64,000 nucleotides of DNA from Heterocephalus glaber (GCF_000247695.1 NW_004624752.1:1849858-1913857); one strand, 5' to 3'. Shown: positions 45,126 through 57,569, counted from the stretch's first letter. Notes: generated by a model from the letters alone, not told the origin. Program-made: numbers and translations.

Positions 45126-46475
45126 GAGAAGAGCAGGGAAGAGCAGCTGCCTGGGGGTCCCTGGACCTCTGTGGCTGTTTGGATGTGTTACTTAAGGATA
45201 TCACAGGATGCAAGCGCAGCCCAGCCATCTGCTAAGGAGTCCCGGGTGGAGGACTTGGACCTTGGGGTTCATCTGTGAAGAACAAGGCCGCAGCAGAAAC
45301 ATTATCAGTGCAGAGTTCTCCACAGCTCTGAATACCTGGACAGAGTACCGATCCATGCAGAGCTGATTTAGCAAATTATGGGCCATCATGGTACGCAGTG
45401 TTCTACACAATTATGAAGCAAAGAATGTCAAATAAAATCACATGCATGTGGTGATGGTGACCAGGGGCAATTCTGCATAGGTGGGGGGAGAAGGGGGTGT
45501 ACGCTCTTGTGCATGTGCATGTATGCACCTCTGTGTGTGTGCCTGTGTATGCCAGGGCTAGGAGAGGCGCGTAAAGGATGAAAGAGGCCACTTACTCAGG
45601 CATAGGCACAGAACTGCAGGAGTGTGGGGTGGAGCTTGCCATTTGGACCCGCAGCATGCGCTCTGTCTTTGGCAGGCATCGTGGCACTGATTGTAAGAGT
45701 TTGCTCCTGCTCTGGTGTAGTGTTGTTGGTCTGTAAATTCTGGTGCAAAGCCCCAGCCAAACAGGGATGCTTTTGAGGCGTCTGAGGCTATGCAGTGAGG
45801 CATGAAGACCAGGATGAAGGCTGGCGCTCTGCCCTGCAGAGGGGCTTCCTGAGACTGTCCATACCCTCTGAGGACATCCTCAGGCCCAAGCTGCCTGGCT
45901 CCTGCCTTCCTGGGCCTGGCCCCTGACTTCCCATCTCTAAGCACCCAGGATGCTCCCGCGAGTGTGCTCTCTGCGGACGTGACAGGCAGAGTCTGTGGCC
46001 GCCGCCCAAGGCCTCGTGGAGAGGGGACTGCACCAGAGTGCAGGGCTGGCCGACCGCCAGGATCTGTAGGGGTCTGGAGTCCGGCGGGACTGGAAGGTCC
46101 CTGTCACACACAGCAAAGTAGCTGGCAGACCTGCGCCTCTGTGTTTTTTGATGCTGAGGCTGGCAGGAAAACCTCAGCATGCTCCAGTGTGGGGTTCCAT
46201 TGGAATCTGGTCCCTGTGGAAGCAGAGAGGGAGAAGATGCCACATGTCCATGAGAAAGCTTCTGTGCCCAAAGCCTGAAAATAAAGAGGTCGCCAGTATG
46301 GAAAATAGGGTTGAGACTGAGTTGGAGGACTCTGTTTTCACCCCGAGCTAAAACTAATTGAGCTAGGCAGGGATAGGGTGAATGGATAGAACCCAAATCA
46401 CTCAGATGCCTCCGTGTCCCTCTGCAGGACTCCTACCCAGTCAGGGAACACTTTTTGATCTCTTGGTTAAAAATT
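45125..46475. other. Single-copy DNA with a GT-rich patch at 45495-45550
   Basis: At 45495-45550 words such as 'cttgtgcatgtgcatgtatg' and 'ctctgtgtgtgtgcctgtg' form an imperfect GT repeat. The minus frame 45788-46396 (202 codons) shadows plus frames and shows no domain. CpGs are locally frequent at 45955-46090 without forming a clear island. Confidence 0.4.
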
Positions 46476-46532
46476 AATTTTATTAGTACAGTTTAGGTAT
46501 AAATAATGATCACATTCAGTACTTGCTTTTTG
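46475..46532 (-). mobile_element. Very short LINE-1 3' tail fragment
   Basis: 'ttaattttattagtacag' followed by 'tttaggtataaataatg' and 'atcacattcag' matches the terminal text of the young L1 3' ends at 61860, 62630 and 63840 (tttattggtaca, ttttaggcataca, cattcatcat). Under 60 bp; an extreme 5' truncation. A purine-rich run (46535-46570) follows. Confidence 0.5.
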
Positions 46533-46995
46533 AAGGACAACAAAAGAAAGAAAAAGGAAAAGGAAAAGCCACACACGCTGAGGTGCTTCTGGCTCATGGG
46601 TAATGAGGATGTCAGACGTTCCGAGCTGGACCAGGATGAGATCCCAGGATGAGGACTCCAGCCCAGAACCGGGGAACGGGTCGCCACTGACTCTGATTCT
46701 GTTCCACCGCTCGTCCATGCTATGTTCCAAACTTTGGCTCCAAAACCAGTCTGGCTCTGGACACTTGGCCATGGAACTGAGCTAAGTAGCACAGGTCATA
46801 AACCATCCAGGGCCAGGGTGCCCAACAGCTCACCAGTTCACCTCTGGCCTGCTTGGCACAGAGAGCAATGTCACAGAGTCGCCAGACTCTTACTCCAGAG
46901 GGTAAGGGAGTGGCCCAGAGTGGAGCTGGGGAGAGGATGGGCCAGGAAGAGGGAGACACAGGGGCAGACTGATGTTTTTTAAAAGAGAAAGACAA

Positions 46996-47046
46996 ACGCA
47001 CAGTCAGGTGTGGTGGCACACTCCTGTGACCCCAGCACGGTGGGAA
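46996..47046 (+). mobile_element. B1 SINE 5' fragment
   Basis: 'gtcaggtgtggtggcacac' then 'tcctgtgaccccagcac' and 'ggtgggaag' match the first 45-50 bp of a B1/7SL-derived SINE including the Pol III A-box area. The rest is missing. Confidence 0.65.
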
Positions 47047-47796
47047 GTGTCCATGGTGCCTAGCACAAGCCAGTGGCTCTCTCTCCAGCTGGCCTGGCTA
47101 CCTCACCCCTGCATGCTCCTCTCTTGCCTCCTCTTGAGTTGGCCATCAGTACTGTGGCCTTTCCCTAGGCCCAGGCACCTGGCCCAGCCTCGTACACCCC
47201 TCCTTCCGGGTCCTGCTGATCTGTCCAATATACCACTGCTGCTGCTGGGGCCTCCACCTGGATCCTAGCCAACCGCTTTCTGCTCTAACTTGGGTGCCCT
47301 TTCTTCCCTGGCTAGGGCACCCACTGCCCTCCTCTGGCCCAGCCCTGGGCTGCTGGCACTGCATTTCCTGCACACCAAGGAGCCAGGGCCTCCTGGAGCT
47401 GGCTCCTCCCCTTCCCCGGACACCCTCTGCTGAGGAGTCCCAGCCTGTCTTGGGTCAGGACGGTCTGAGGCACGCCTCCCTTCCTTCTGGAAGCCCTGAG
47501 ACTCAAGCTGCAGCTGCCCTCGGAATGAGGCTCCTGGCTGGCTTCTCCTTTTCCTGTATGTCTTGGAGTACGCCTCTCCCTGCTGGCCCGGACTGGGGTA
47601 TTAGCAGGTGGCTGAGTTGAGGGCTGTCCTAAAACTCTGCCTTTTCTCCTCCTTGCTCCTGGACCCCCTCTGTGGGACAGGCCCCGACTCCTGGGATACC
47701 CAGTGTCTGTGGCTTCTACCAGCAGGAGCACCTCTCTCTCACACCAGGGTTCTGACAGCTGGGATCCATGTGGGACCAGCTGACACCCCATCTAAG
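47046..47796. other. GC-rich single-copy DNA, no gene seen
   Basis: Long overlapping frames on both strands (47312-47791 minus, 159 codons; 47294-47620 plus, 108 codons) with no domain. No repeat recognised. Confidence 0.45.
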
Positions 47797-48085
47797 TCAC
47801 TGTCTTCCTTGCTAGGACAAAATACCTGACTTGGCTCATGTTTTAGAAGTTGCATCCCCTTGCACGGTCAGCAGTGTGGCGGAAGGGACTGAGTGGAGGA
47901 AAGGCTGTTCCCATCTGGTTGGCCGGGAGACAGAGCTGAGGGAGGAGAGCCACTTCCAGGTCGCCCCACCAGACCCACCTCCCAGTAGCACACTTAGCCA
48001 TGGTAACACGTAGTTCAATCACCCTGTACAAACTTGCCTGTGAGCACAGGAGGCTTCGGGGCACATTTAGATACAGACCACAGCA
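47797..48085 (-). mobile_element. MaLR-type LTR, antisense
   Basis: Plus strand 'cttgctaggacaaaatacc', 'tgacttggctcatgtttta', 'aaggctgttcccatctgg', 'ccacctcccagtagcac', 'agttcaatcacc' and 'acatttagatacagacc' is the same antisense wording as at 20085-20430. Solitary; no internal sequence. Confidence 0.6.
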
Positions 48086-48194
48086 CATCTCATCACACCA
48101 GGCCGCCAAGAGCCTGTTTGGCCGAACTTGCTTTCTGGGCAATTTATTTTGCTTTATCTCTTTACCTGGAAACCTTAATTTGACTTACTATCAG

Positions 48195-48432
48195 TGAAAT
48201 CAAGGTGAGATTCTATTTTTTAAGAAGTCTAGCATTATTTTTGCTTTTCTATTAGTACATGTGTGTAATATATAATAATTATATTCACTTTGGGGGAATG
48301 GGTACGTATACATATGGCATCTTGCTCAATTTTAATCCCCTTTCCCCACTCCCTCTCCTCCTCCCTTCCCCAGATCCCCTTCCAAAGAGTCTTTCCTACC
48401 ATCGCAGCTTGATTTTGCTCTTTGAATCAGTT
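48195..48432 (-). mobile_element. LINE-1 3' untranslated region, antisense
   Basis: 'cttttctattagtacatg' then 'gtacgtatacatatggc', 'tttaatcccctttcccc', 'actccctctcctcctccc' and 'ttccaaagagtctttcc'. This matches the T-rich, pyrimidine-heavy 3' UTR seen antisense at 17455, 61860 and 62630. No ORF2 remains. Confidence 0.65.
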
Positions 48433-49464
48433 AAGGTCAGATTCTCTGGGCCTGCAGAGGCAGCCATGCTTGTGGAGTGGCAAAGGTGGTGACCTCAACA
48501 TCCTGCTTCCCACACACCCTGCATGAGCCCATGTGTGACGAGGCAGTCCGGTGAGATGTCACTGTGGACGGGCGCTGTCCCCTCTGTCACCCTCAGCTTG
48601 CCTGGCCCACACAGGCTGGCACCTGTATCTTCCCCTCCACCTGCTTCTTTGAATACTTCCCCACCCTTTAGAACCCTGAATTTCACTTATTTTGACTTTC
48701 TCTCTGTAAGTGCTGTGCCCGCTGGTCCCTAGTTTCCTGACTTCCAGCGCTGTTTCTGCTGGGTCTCTCCTGCCCCTCTCTGTCCCTAGATACTCAGTGC
48801 TCGCCAGGCTACCTTACTTTCCTGAGTCCCTGCCATGCCCTCCTCTGCTCAGGTCACCTCATGCTTCCATCCTCCTGTGTCTCTCAGGGGGCAGGGACAC
48901 CTCTCTCACCCCGCCACCCAGGGACTGGATTCCCAGCTGCACACACTTGCTGTACAACTGGTGTCCTGTGAGGATTTGCATGAACCCTTCCCCAAGTCCA
49001 CCACTCCAGCAGTCTATAAATAAGGGAATCAGATCATTTTGGATCCCACTTTACCCTGAAAGCCGAGGGCAGCCGAGGTCTGCTTATACCACACATGAAA
49101 ACCTCAGATGAGAGAGATTCAGGATGTGCTTTATTGACTCACCGGATGGATCGATGCCAGCCTGGATGAGAAGCATGTGGCCACTACATCCCTACTTTCC
49201 TACCCCCTCTCACTTTGCACCTCCTCTTCCACTGGCCTCATCCCACAGGGGCTGGGCCACCTCTGACCTTCCGTCCCTAACACTCTCTCTGGCCATGTTT
49301 ATAGTGCTGGGGTGGATGAACTCAAATTTCTCCTCCTTGCTAAGGATTCCTAAAGTTCCCTTCTTGTTCAATTTGTTCAAGTTTTAATCTCTGCCCCACC
49401 CAGAAGTCTGGACTATCCTCTGTGATCACCTCCAAGGAGGCTGGTGAGGAAAGGCAGGGGAACA
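48433..49464. other. Pyrimidine-rich single-copy DNA, no gene seen
   Basis: The plus strand is C/T-rich across 48560-48960 and 49180-49300. The 133-codon frame 48710-49111 is L/P/S-rich and reflects that bias. No domain or repeat recognised. Confidence 0.4.
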
Positions 49465-50030
49465 ACTTTAAAGTGGAGACAGTAGACAGACAGGACGTCA
49501 GCCTGCAGTCAAGGTCACCTGACAGCAGGAAGTCCTGTGTCCCAGGCGCCCTGATGGGCTGTGTTAACCATGCAGCCTTCCTAACTGGTATCGAAGCCAC
49601 AGCTTAACCATGGAGAAATGCCAGACAAGCCCAGATTGAAGGGCAGCTACAAAATACCTGGTTAGCACTTCTCCAACTATCAAGGACGTTGAACAAGGGC
49701 ATGTTGAGAAACTATCCAGGCTGGAGCAGTCCGAACAGGCTAAATATGACCCTGTTTCTGGATGGGATCCTGGGGTAGAAAAAAGGACCATCTGGGGTAA
49801 AAAAAAACCAACAAAAAACAATGACTCCAAGAAAAGTGCAAAGTCTGATTAATAACAGTGCTAGGCTGTAGGCTCATTAGTCATGACAAATGTGCCCTGG
49901 TGCTGAAGCATGTCACCAGCGGGGGACATTGTGTGTAGCTGCATAGAGGAGCCCAGCATAGTATCTGCGCAACTCTTCTGTAAGTATAAAACCCTTTGGA
50001 AAGCAAGAAAATCTGTTTAGTGGCTTTGGG
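49465..50030 (+). mobile_element. Ancient L1M 3' untranslated region
   Basis: In order: 'gacgtcagcctgcagtcaag', 'agcaggaagtcctgtgtcc', 'gtgttaaccatgcagcc', 'aactggtatcgaagccac', 'gccagacaagcccagattg', 'gctacaaaatacctgg', 'gatgggatcctggggtag', 'aaaaggaccatctgggg' and 'cgcaactcttctgtaag'. This follows the old L1M 3' UTR that also appears, partly, at 34900-35385. Small A-rich insertion at 49800. No ORF2. Confidence 0.65.
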
Positions 50031-50957
50031 TATAGTCCTAATGTGGAAACAGCACACAAGTTATCACCTTCAGCCTTATAACAACAATAAAAAAGCAAAA
50101 TGTACTGAAAAGCCTCTCTGGGCCCATCAGGAGGTAGCAGGATACCTGACACTCCACAGCAGGGCACGCCACAGGTGGATGGGGCGAACCTCAGCTAAGA
50201 TCAGCTTGCCTGGAGCCCAGCGGCAGTGTACGACAGTTGTGACCAAAACTCAGACCTGACCCTGGGCGTTAGGACAGTGGGGCACCCTGAGGGCTACAAT
50301 CCGTGGTTCCACCTCTGGGAGCCCCTCAAGGTCCTGATGGGTGAAGAGCCAGGAAGTGCCTCCTCCCTGCTGTTTCTGACTGGGACCAGGAAGTCACCAC
50401 TTTAAACTCAGCAGGGGACTTTTCATAGTAAGGATCTGTTGTGGGTTCCTGGGCTTCATCAAAGCAGGAGGGTAGCCCTGAGGTAAGCAGGAAGCAAGAA
50501 TGGCTATCAAGAGGCCAGGACCGTGTGCACAGGCACAGTACAGGCAGGTCACCAGCTCCCCGGCAGCGACACCGATGCCTAGCATGCAGCAGGTTACATG
50601 AAGAGGCTTATTGCTGGTGGGGAAGTAGGTGGGAAAGGACACTGAAAGTTGAATTCACAGTGCACAGTCCCTTGAGGCTCACAAAAGCTGCCTGGGAGAA
50701 TGGAGTTGTATCTTCTTGCCCCACACCTGAGGGACTCAGACAGCAGCCCCCCACCCCAGGTGTTACTGTGGGCCCATGTGAAGCACTGGGCTAACTCACG
50801 GAAGGGTACCTCAGGATGCTGTGTCCCCCAGGGCCCCGGCCACTGCAGGACTGAGATTCACCCTCAGGACACTCAGTCATGAGAATGCAGTGAAGTTCTC
50901 TCCCCACATGTCAGGGCCACATCCTGTGGGTCAGACACCACTGTCACAACATTGGAT
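50031..50957. other. Single-copy DNA, no gene seen
   Basis: No recognised repeat. The plus frame 50441-50794 (117 codons) overlaps a minus frame and has no domain. Confidence 0.4.
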
Positions 50958-51049
50958 GGGGCTAGGCTGGAGCTCAGTGTTCAAACGATCATGAGTTCCT
51001 GGGTTTGATCCTCAGCACAGAAAAGAAACAAAACAAACAAACACAAAAC
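50958..51049 (+). mobile_element. ID SINE with A-rich tail
   Basis: 'ggggctaggctggagctcag' opens the tRNA-derived body (diverged A box), followed by 'gggtttgatcctcagcac' carrying the B box (ggtttgatcc). An A/C-rich tail runs to about 51049. The central part is shortened and mutated compared with the copy at 51688. Confidence 0.75.
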
Positions 51050-51687
51050 AGTTGATCACAACGCAAAGAGAAACAGTGTGCAGACTTCTTTTTAGGAGTT
51101 CCTTGGAAAACACAAAGACAACGTGAGACCAGAAAGAAGGTGCTAACAGAATCAGAAGGCTGTGGCACTGCAGCTACAGGAAACCTCACTTGCAAGCAGC
51201 CCCACTGTCAGCCCTATGGACACAGAGCTCCAGGCTGAGACCTTCACCTCGGTGTCGGCAATCAGGTGTGTCTGATCCAGACTCCAGCGGACAGTCACCA
51301 GGTGTTCCAGAGGCGAGAACAGCAGGTCATAGCCAGTGGTGACACAGATCCTGAAATTATCAGAGAATTTAGTGACCACAATTAGTATGTCGGAGCTTGA
51401 ATGGAAGACAAGATGGAGATATCAGCAGAACAATGGGGACCACGGTAAAGAGTCACGAGGACATTCCAGAAAGGGGATTAATAGGAGTGACCACTTCCTT
51501 GGTGGGCCTGGGGCTTGTCGGGGGCTTCATTGTCCCAACTCAACTACAAGCAGAAAGAAAAATGAGAACCAAGAACTGGGAACAGGATACCCCAGGCTGT
51601 GGGACAATTACCGAGGAATTGTGATGCGTAAGTGGAATACAGAGGGAAAGAGGGAGGCCAGAGAGAAGGCATATTTGACGTAATAAG

Positions 51688-51803
51688 CTGCCGGGGATTT
51701 AGCTCAGTGGTTCCACTGTCTGCCTCGAAAGCACACGGTCCTGAGTTCTATTCCCAGTGCAAAAAAAAAAAAAAGAAAAGAAAAGAAAAAAAGAAAAGGG
51801 AAA
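51688..51803 (+). mobile_element. ID SINE with readable target-site duplication
   Basis: Body 51688-51759: 'gccggggatttagctcagtg' with a good A box, 'gttccactgtctgcctcg', 'aaagcacacggtcctgag' and B-box-like 'gagttctattcccag', then an A/G-rich tail to about 51803. Flanking direct repeats gacgtaataa (51676-51685) and gaagtaataa (51804-51813) differ at one base and look like its target-site duplication. It sits in the ORF1 part of an older L1M. Confidence 0.85.
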
Positions 51804-53049
51804 GAAGTAATAACTGCTGAGAACTTTCCAAAATGAGCAACAGACCCCAAACCACAGATTTAGGAAGCTGGGAACATATCAAACCAGACAAATACAAAAT
51901 AATAATCATAATATTGACTTTGGTATATCATACTCAAACAACAGGAAATTAAAGACCAAGAAAAAGTTCTTGAAATGAATTAGGGTCCAAAATCATTTTA
52001 CCTTTAGAGGGACAAGGATAAGAATTATTACTGCATGCACTGCTAAAGCTATAAAGGAGGAGAGTACCTAAAATATTCAGCATTAAGAGAAACAAAATAA
52101 AATAACCCCATCAACCTAAAATTCTATGTCCAGTGAAACTTGCCCTCAAAAGTGAAATAGAAATAAAGGCTTTCTCAAACAGACAAAAAGCCAAGGGAGT
52201 TCATTGTTAGCAGAACTAACAGCAAGAGATGTTGAAACAAGCCGCTTAGAAAGGAGGAAAAATATGTACCAGGAACTCAGATCTCCCAGAAGAAAGGAAA
52301 AATACCAGAGAAGAAGTAAATGAAGGTAAAATGCCTTCTCAGGTTTTTTTTTGTTATTTTGAGTCAATCTAAAAATATTCCCTTTGGAGGCAATGACGTA
52401 AAAACAGTGAATGGGGTAAAAAGTTCAAAGGAGGGACAGCTGTTTCACAAGGGGTGGAGGGAGCTGTTGCCAATACTGAGATAAGGAGCCAGGGCCTATA
52501 GAAAGCCACAGCTATTCCGAATGGACTTGGATTAGTTTGTGCATTGCAAACTCTAAAGAATCCACTACCAATTGAAAAAGGATTAGGATTGATAGGCTAG
52601 GAAAAGAAAGAAGATGACTCAGAATAATTAAAACCAGAGGAAATGTAACAAGAGGGGGAGGGAGCAAAGAACAACACAGACCGTAGCAATAAGCATGGTA
52701 GATATCAATCCAAATATATAAATAATCACTTTACATGTGAATGGCCTAAATACATCAGCTCAATGACTTATTGTCAGAGTGGATTAAAAATATCTAACTG
52801 CGCGCTATCTACAAGAAAGCCACTTTTATGTAAAGATAGGTTAAGCTGAAGGAGGGGAGACAGGAAACAGGCCCTGGTAACACCAATCAAAAGAAAGCTG
52901 AAGGTGTCACATTAATTTTAGAAAAAGGAGACTTCAAAACAAGGACAATTACCAGGGAGAATGGGGTCATTGCCTAATAATGCAGCTGTCAGTTTTCTAA
53001 GACAGCAACAAAACTTTGTAGAAATTATAGATGATTACAACAGGCTGCG

Positions 53050-53505
53050 GATCACTAGGGCAACGTGATTCACATCTATCAGAATCAAATTGATTTCTTA
53101 TCTACCGGTTATGAGTAATGGAATTGGAAGTTAGTAGAAACCAATCTCATTGACAATAACAGGAACAGGTCCCTCCCTTCTCTGAGATTTCTTTCCATAG
53201 TTTCAGCAGCCTGTCATCAACGGCCCTTCAAAAATATTACTATTTGTCTTGACTCTTTTAAGAGACAAAGACCACATTCACTTAATTATAATCTCAGTGT
53301 GCTGTTATCATAGTTCCATGTTATCATCTGTGATTGTTAATTTCTCATTATGTCTAATTTATAAATTAAACCTTCGCATAGGACTGGATATACAGGAACA
53401 TACATAGTCTATATAGGATTCAATACGATTATCTATAATTTCAGGCATCCCCCGGGGGTGTTGGGACTTACCTCCCATGACTAAAGATAGACTTCTTTAC
53501 ATCAA
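53050..53505. mobile_element. Tc1/mariner-like (Tigger-group) DNA transposon relic
   Basis: Landmarks: 'agagacaaagaccacattc', 'acttaattataatctcag', 'tgattgttaatttctcat', 'tctaatttataaattaaac', 'ttcgcataggactgg', 'tagtctatataggattc', 'tttcaggcatcccccggggg'. This is a well-known non-autonomous mammalian family whose 3' part reads 'cctaatttataaattaaac...ggtttcaggcatccactggggg'. The terminal repeats are eroded. It interrupts the L1M and is therefore younger than it. Confidence 0.6.
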
Positions 53506-54095
53506 AAAATGAAATTTAAAAAAGCCTAAAAACTTAGCTACCCTCTGGTGAAATATACACAGAATCGAGAAGCAGGAAGTAACAAAGCATCGATGAGAGA
53601 AGATCTGATGAAGATCAGGCACTCTGTGTTCAGAAGTTGTTTTTCAGATTCTAGCCAAGTGATCCTAGAGTTTATAGAGAGAGTGAGGACCTAGAGCAGA
53701 CAAAGCCCCCTTCAGAAGGACACAGCTGACAGACGCCTACTGCCCGATTCCAAATCTTGCTGTAACGTAGCAGGAATCAAGCCGGTGTGGTCAGATGAAA
53801 GTTGAGACCCCAGATCCCTGGAGCAGCACAGCAAGCTCAGAGGTGGATCTGCACCACACTGGCAGCCCAGAGAGAAGAACAGGGGTTTCAGCAAACAGTG
53901 CTGGAAAAAAACATGGAAAAATAAATATTCAAAAAAAAGCTTGACTCATGCCTTGGAACCTTCACCAGATTAACTAAATGTGTATCTTTGATTTAGGTGT
54001 GAAATGTGAAACATCTGTCTTCCCGAAACACATATCGGTGAAGATCTAGGTGACTTTGGATTTGGTGATGAGATTTTTGGTAAAACAATGAACAT

Positions 54096-54312
54096 CAGTC
54101 GGGGTTGTGATGTGCACCTGAAATCCCAGCACTGTGAGAGGGTGTGGCTGAGGATCACAAGTTCGAGGCTTGCTTGGGCAACTGAGTGAGATTCTGTGTC
54201 AAAATAGAAATATTAAAAGAGTTGGGAATGTAGCTCAGTGCAAAGGGCCTGCGTTCAATTCCCAGTTTCACACGCACATGCACACAGACACGCACACACA
54301 CACACGCACACT
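54096..54312 (+). mobile_element. B1-dID dimeric SINE with CA-rich tail
   Basis: Left half: 'cagtcggggttgtgatgtgc', 'acctgaaatcccagcactg', 'aggatcacaagttcgaggc', 'gagtgagattctgtgtc' (54096-54205), a diverged B1. After an A-rich linker the ID half follows: 'gttgggaatgtagctcagtg' (54221) and 'gcgttcaattcccag' (54251). The tail is a (CA)n-rich tract at 54270-54312. It interrupts the older L1M between 'gtaaaacaatg' and 'gataaattggac'. Confidence 0.85.
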
Positions 54313-55735
54313 CCTGAAGGAGAAAGAGATAAATTGGACTTTACAATTATAATTTTTGCTTTGTAAAAGGTGATGTTAGAGGATAAAAAGATGAACTACA
54401 GATAGAGAGAATATTTTATAATACACAACTCTTAAAGGATTTGTATCCAAAATATACAGAGAACAATGAGAATCCAACAATAAGAAAACAAACAACTGAA
54501 TTACAAAGTCTGAACAGATACCTTGTCAAGAAAAGATACCTAGACGTCCAATATGCATACAAAAAGGTGCTCACCATCACGTATCATTTGATAAGTGCAA
54601 ATTAAAACATTCATGAGCTAGCAGTGCACACTTGTGAGAATGGCTAAAATACAAAAACCCAAAACTGTTAGCACTCCCATGCTCTGGAGAGGACACCGAA
54701 CGACAGGAATGATGATTCACTGACGGTGGGGGGGGATGAGAAACAGAACAGCTGTTTGGAAGGCAGTTTGGCACGGCGGCTTCTTTAAAACTAAGCAAGC
54801 TTCTGTGCTGCAGTTCAGCAGTCATGGTTCTAAGAACTTACTCAAAAGTTGTGTTTACACAAAACCCACAAATGTACTAGCCCCTTTCATTGTAATCATT
54901 ATAAACTCCAAGCAACGAGATGCTGCTCATTAGGTGAATGGACAAACAAATGGTGGTGAAACCAGACAACAATGTTAATAAGCAATGAAAACAAATGGAA
55001 TGCAAAGCCAGGAAAAAGTGTGGATTAATGTTGAATGCATGTTAAGTAAAAGAAGCCAGTGTGAGAAGCCTACATCCTGTATGGTGCCAATTTTGTGACA
55101 TTCCAGAAAAGGTAAAATTATAGACAGTAAAATGGTCAGTGATTGGCAGGTCTTTTGGGTGACATAGAGAGGGTTGGATCAGTGAAGTATATTAGGTGAT
55201 GCTAGGCTGCAAGGTAGCCCTTTGTGGGACAAATCATGTGAAAGGTATGTAGCTGTACATGTAAGAGATCCTGGATTATATGGACAGATGACATCACACA
55301 TTGGTCAGACTCAGAATTTTACAGCACAAGGAATGGACCTTGAGGTACGTGCATTTAAGAAATCACTTAGGAGGTGACAGGACCCCGGGATGGTATGTAG
55401 CAGTGACAAGAGACTCCAGCTGTGGTTACACATGCACGGAACATGCCTTGCTGAACGTCCTGACTTTAGTATCCAGGGTGGGATTCTGGAACAGGGAAGA
55501 GGACCTGGTCAAAGAGGGAAGGACTGTGGAGGAGGCACGCGGTCCCATAGTCACACAGGAAGGTGAGGGTACAAATGTACCCCAGATATGACAAGTGTAC
55601 CCAGATATTCTGAGATCTTACCAATAAGGAATTCTGGGGACAGGGTACAGAGGAACATTCTGTGCTCTCTCAATGCTTTTGTAAATTTAAAACTCTTCTA
55701 AAATAAAATCTTTTATACTTTAAAAATCAGTGTTT

Positions 55736-57569
55736 TAAAGATTATCCTTCCTTAAGTGAAGCTGGAAGGTAGACCCTGTCATTTCTATCTCTGTACAATG
55801 GAGGGTAAATGAGTTGAATTTAAAATCCTAAATAGAAGGCGGGGACTTCAGGTCTCCTCGTGGCAGGTTCCTGGATTATGTGATGGGGTCACCTTCAGCA
55901 CCCTGGTATGCTGTTGCCATGCAGAGCACAAAGGCCAAGCACACACACCCTGGCATGTGCACCTACTTGGTAGGCCTTGGCTTGGCCCTCACCCATCCAG
56001 CAGCAGCCTGCAGGCTCCAAGGCAGGGCCTGCCCTGACTTCCCCAGCAGCCCTGGGCCATCAGACCCTTCCATCCTTCCCCAAGGTTCCGCTCAGCCTCT
56101 GGGTGACTCACGTCTGAATTTGGTATTTGAAGGTATTTGAAGCAACAAGTGGAAAGGCCACGCCCTTCATCTCCTCTGAAGCCTGATTCATTTTATCTAA
56201 GGGATGGTTGTTTTCCTGGATGCCTCTGACTCTGACCTTTCTCTGGTGTGCTTTATTAAATTGAAAAATAACTTTGCTTGGTGTTTGAAGCTCGGATTTT
56301 GAAAATTCCATCTCCAGGGGTAGCCATGTTTCCAAGCTCTCCAACCCTTGATCTGCTGCAATCTCTCCAGTACCACTGATTTGTCCCCTGTGGTCCCCTC
56401 TCTCATAATCTTTTGCTCCCTGTGCTAAGTTGCCAGCACACATCGAATTCTGACTTTCTGGCCTCCTCTTTTGAAATCTGGACATAGGAGGCAGGTGCAG
56501 GGACCAGTGGTCATAGATGGTCCTGAGGTGTGTGTCCACTGCCTAGATCACTGTCTGATGCCTGGCTCACCCTAGAGCTGCCTTCTGGAAGCATGTCTCT
56601 GGGAAGCTCATCTCCTCATGTCAAGGGAGCTTGGTCAGGGCTGTCCCTCTCTTAGCCAGGGAGGAGCTTCTCCTTGTCCAAACAACCATGCTCTTCTGCT
56701 GAGCTTAGGAGGAAGATGCCAATTTGCCCCCCATGCCTCAGCTAGAGCTGCTAGAATCTGATATGAGCCAAGGTTCCTCTTTGGATGAGAGTCCTCAGCC
56801 AACCCCATGTGAGCGGTGACTCCTAGATCCACTGCTCCACTACCATGCACAGTACCACTAGCTGAGAGGCTCGAATCCCAGCACTTCGCATAGTTCTCGG
56901 GAGCAGAAGTCTGGATGGAAGTGCTGGTCACTTCGGTTCCCCGTGAGGGCTCTGCCTGGCTCCCGAGGCTGCATCCTCACATAGCAGAGAATGAGAGAAG
57001 GAGGGAGAGCTGGGAGGGGCACCCTCTGGCTCCCGGTGTTTCCTCTTCTAAGGACAGTAACCCTACTGGACCAGGCTCCCACCCCACCCCGCCCCACCAA
57101 CTCATCCCTCCTTGATCCCTTTGTAAAGGCACACACCAGGGAGTTAGGGGTTCTGGGGGATGCAGATGTCCCTGCTACAGTTCTTCCTTCCCCCTTGGAC
57201 TTCCCGAGTTAGACTGGGGAGTGAGGGTGCTAGGCCTGGCTGGGCTGCAAGTGGCTTCTATCAGCTCCTGATCCTTGACTGATGATAAGGGAGGCTGAGA
57301 AGTGTTCCCCGTGCGCAGGACAGGGACTGTCAGCACATAACAGAAGGGATAACAGCATTGTCTGGCTCTGTACCCCTCTGGGACAGACTAGTCAGCTTGA
57401 CCTCCATGCACAGAACCTGGGGGTCATTGGCATGGCCCTGTGACAGCACTTGCCTGGTAGATCTCTGGAGGTGACCTTCTCATTTCTCTGCATCTTCCAC
57501 CCAGCCTCTGGAGGCCCCTGCCTGCATTGTTCATCTGCTCAAACCCATCACCTTTTAGTTCAGCTATTG
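55736..57569. other. Single-copy DNA, no gene seen
   Basis: About 1.8 kb of balanced to GC-rich sequence. The minus frame 56108-56539 (143 codons) is charged and balanced but shows no domain I recognise, and no splice context. No repeat was named. Treat as unexplained rather than empty. Confidence 0.35.

Larger units (their letters stand above)
51200..55735 (+). mobile_element. Ancient L1M LINE, near full span but internally deleted and interrupted
   Basis: The parts come in L1 order. ORF1-type text: 'caggtcatagccagtgg', 'tgaaattatcagagaattt' (51320-51380), 'gctgagaactttccaaaatg' (51815) and 'ccaagggagttcattgttag' (52195). Endonuclease region: 'ggtagatatcaatccaaat', 'acatgtgaatggcctaaat', 'gcgctatctacaagaaagcc', 'accaatcaaaagaaagctg' (52690-52920). 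Then ORF2 C-terminal half: 'cagtgctggaaaaaaacatgg', 'gataaattggactttacaa', 'ccaaaatatacagagaac', 'acagctgtttggaaggcag', and a 3' UTR ending 'cttctaaaataaaatc'. Most of the reverse transcriptase (about 2 kb) is missing around 53040-53870. Stops occur throughout. Three later insertions lie inside it: an ID element (51688-51803), a Tc1/mariner-like relic (53050-53505) and a B1-dID (54096-54312). Confidence 0.75.

Noticed and set aside
45788..46396. 202-codon minus-strand open frame
   Set aside because: Shadowed by plus-strand frames in GC-rich DNA, biased to P/S/L/Q/R, no domain.
56830..56900. Possible ID or B1 SINE ('aatcccagcacttcgc')
   Set aside because: Only a short similarity; A and B boxes and the tail are missing.
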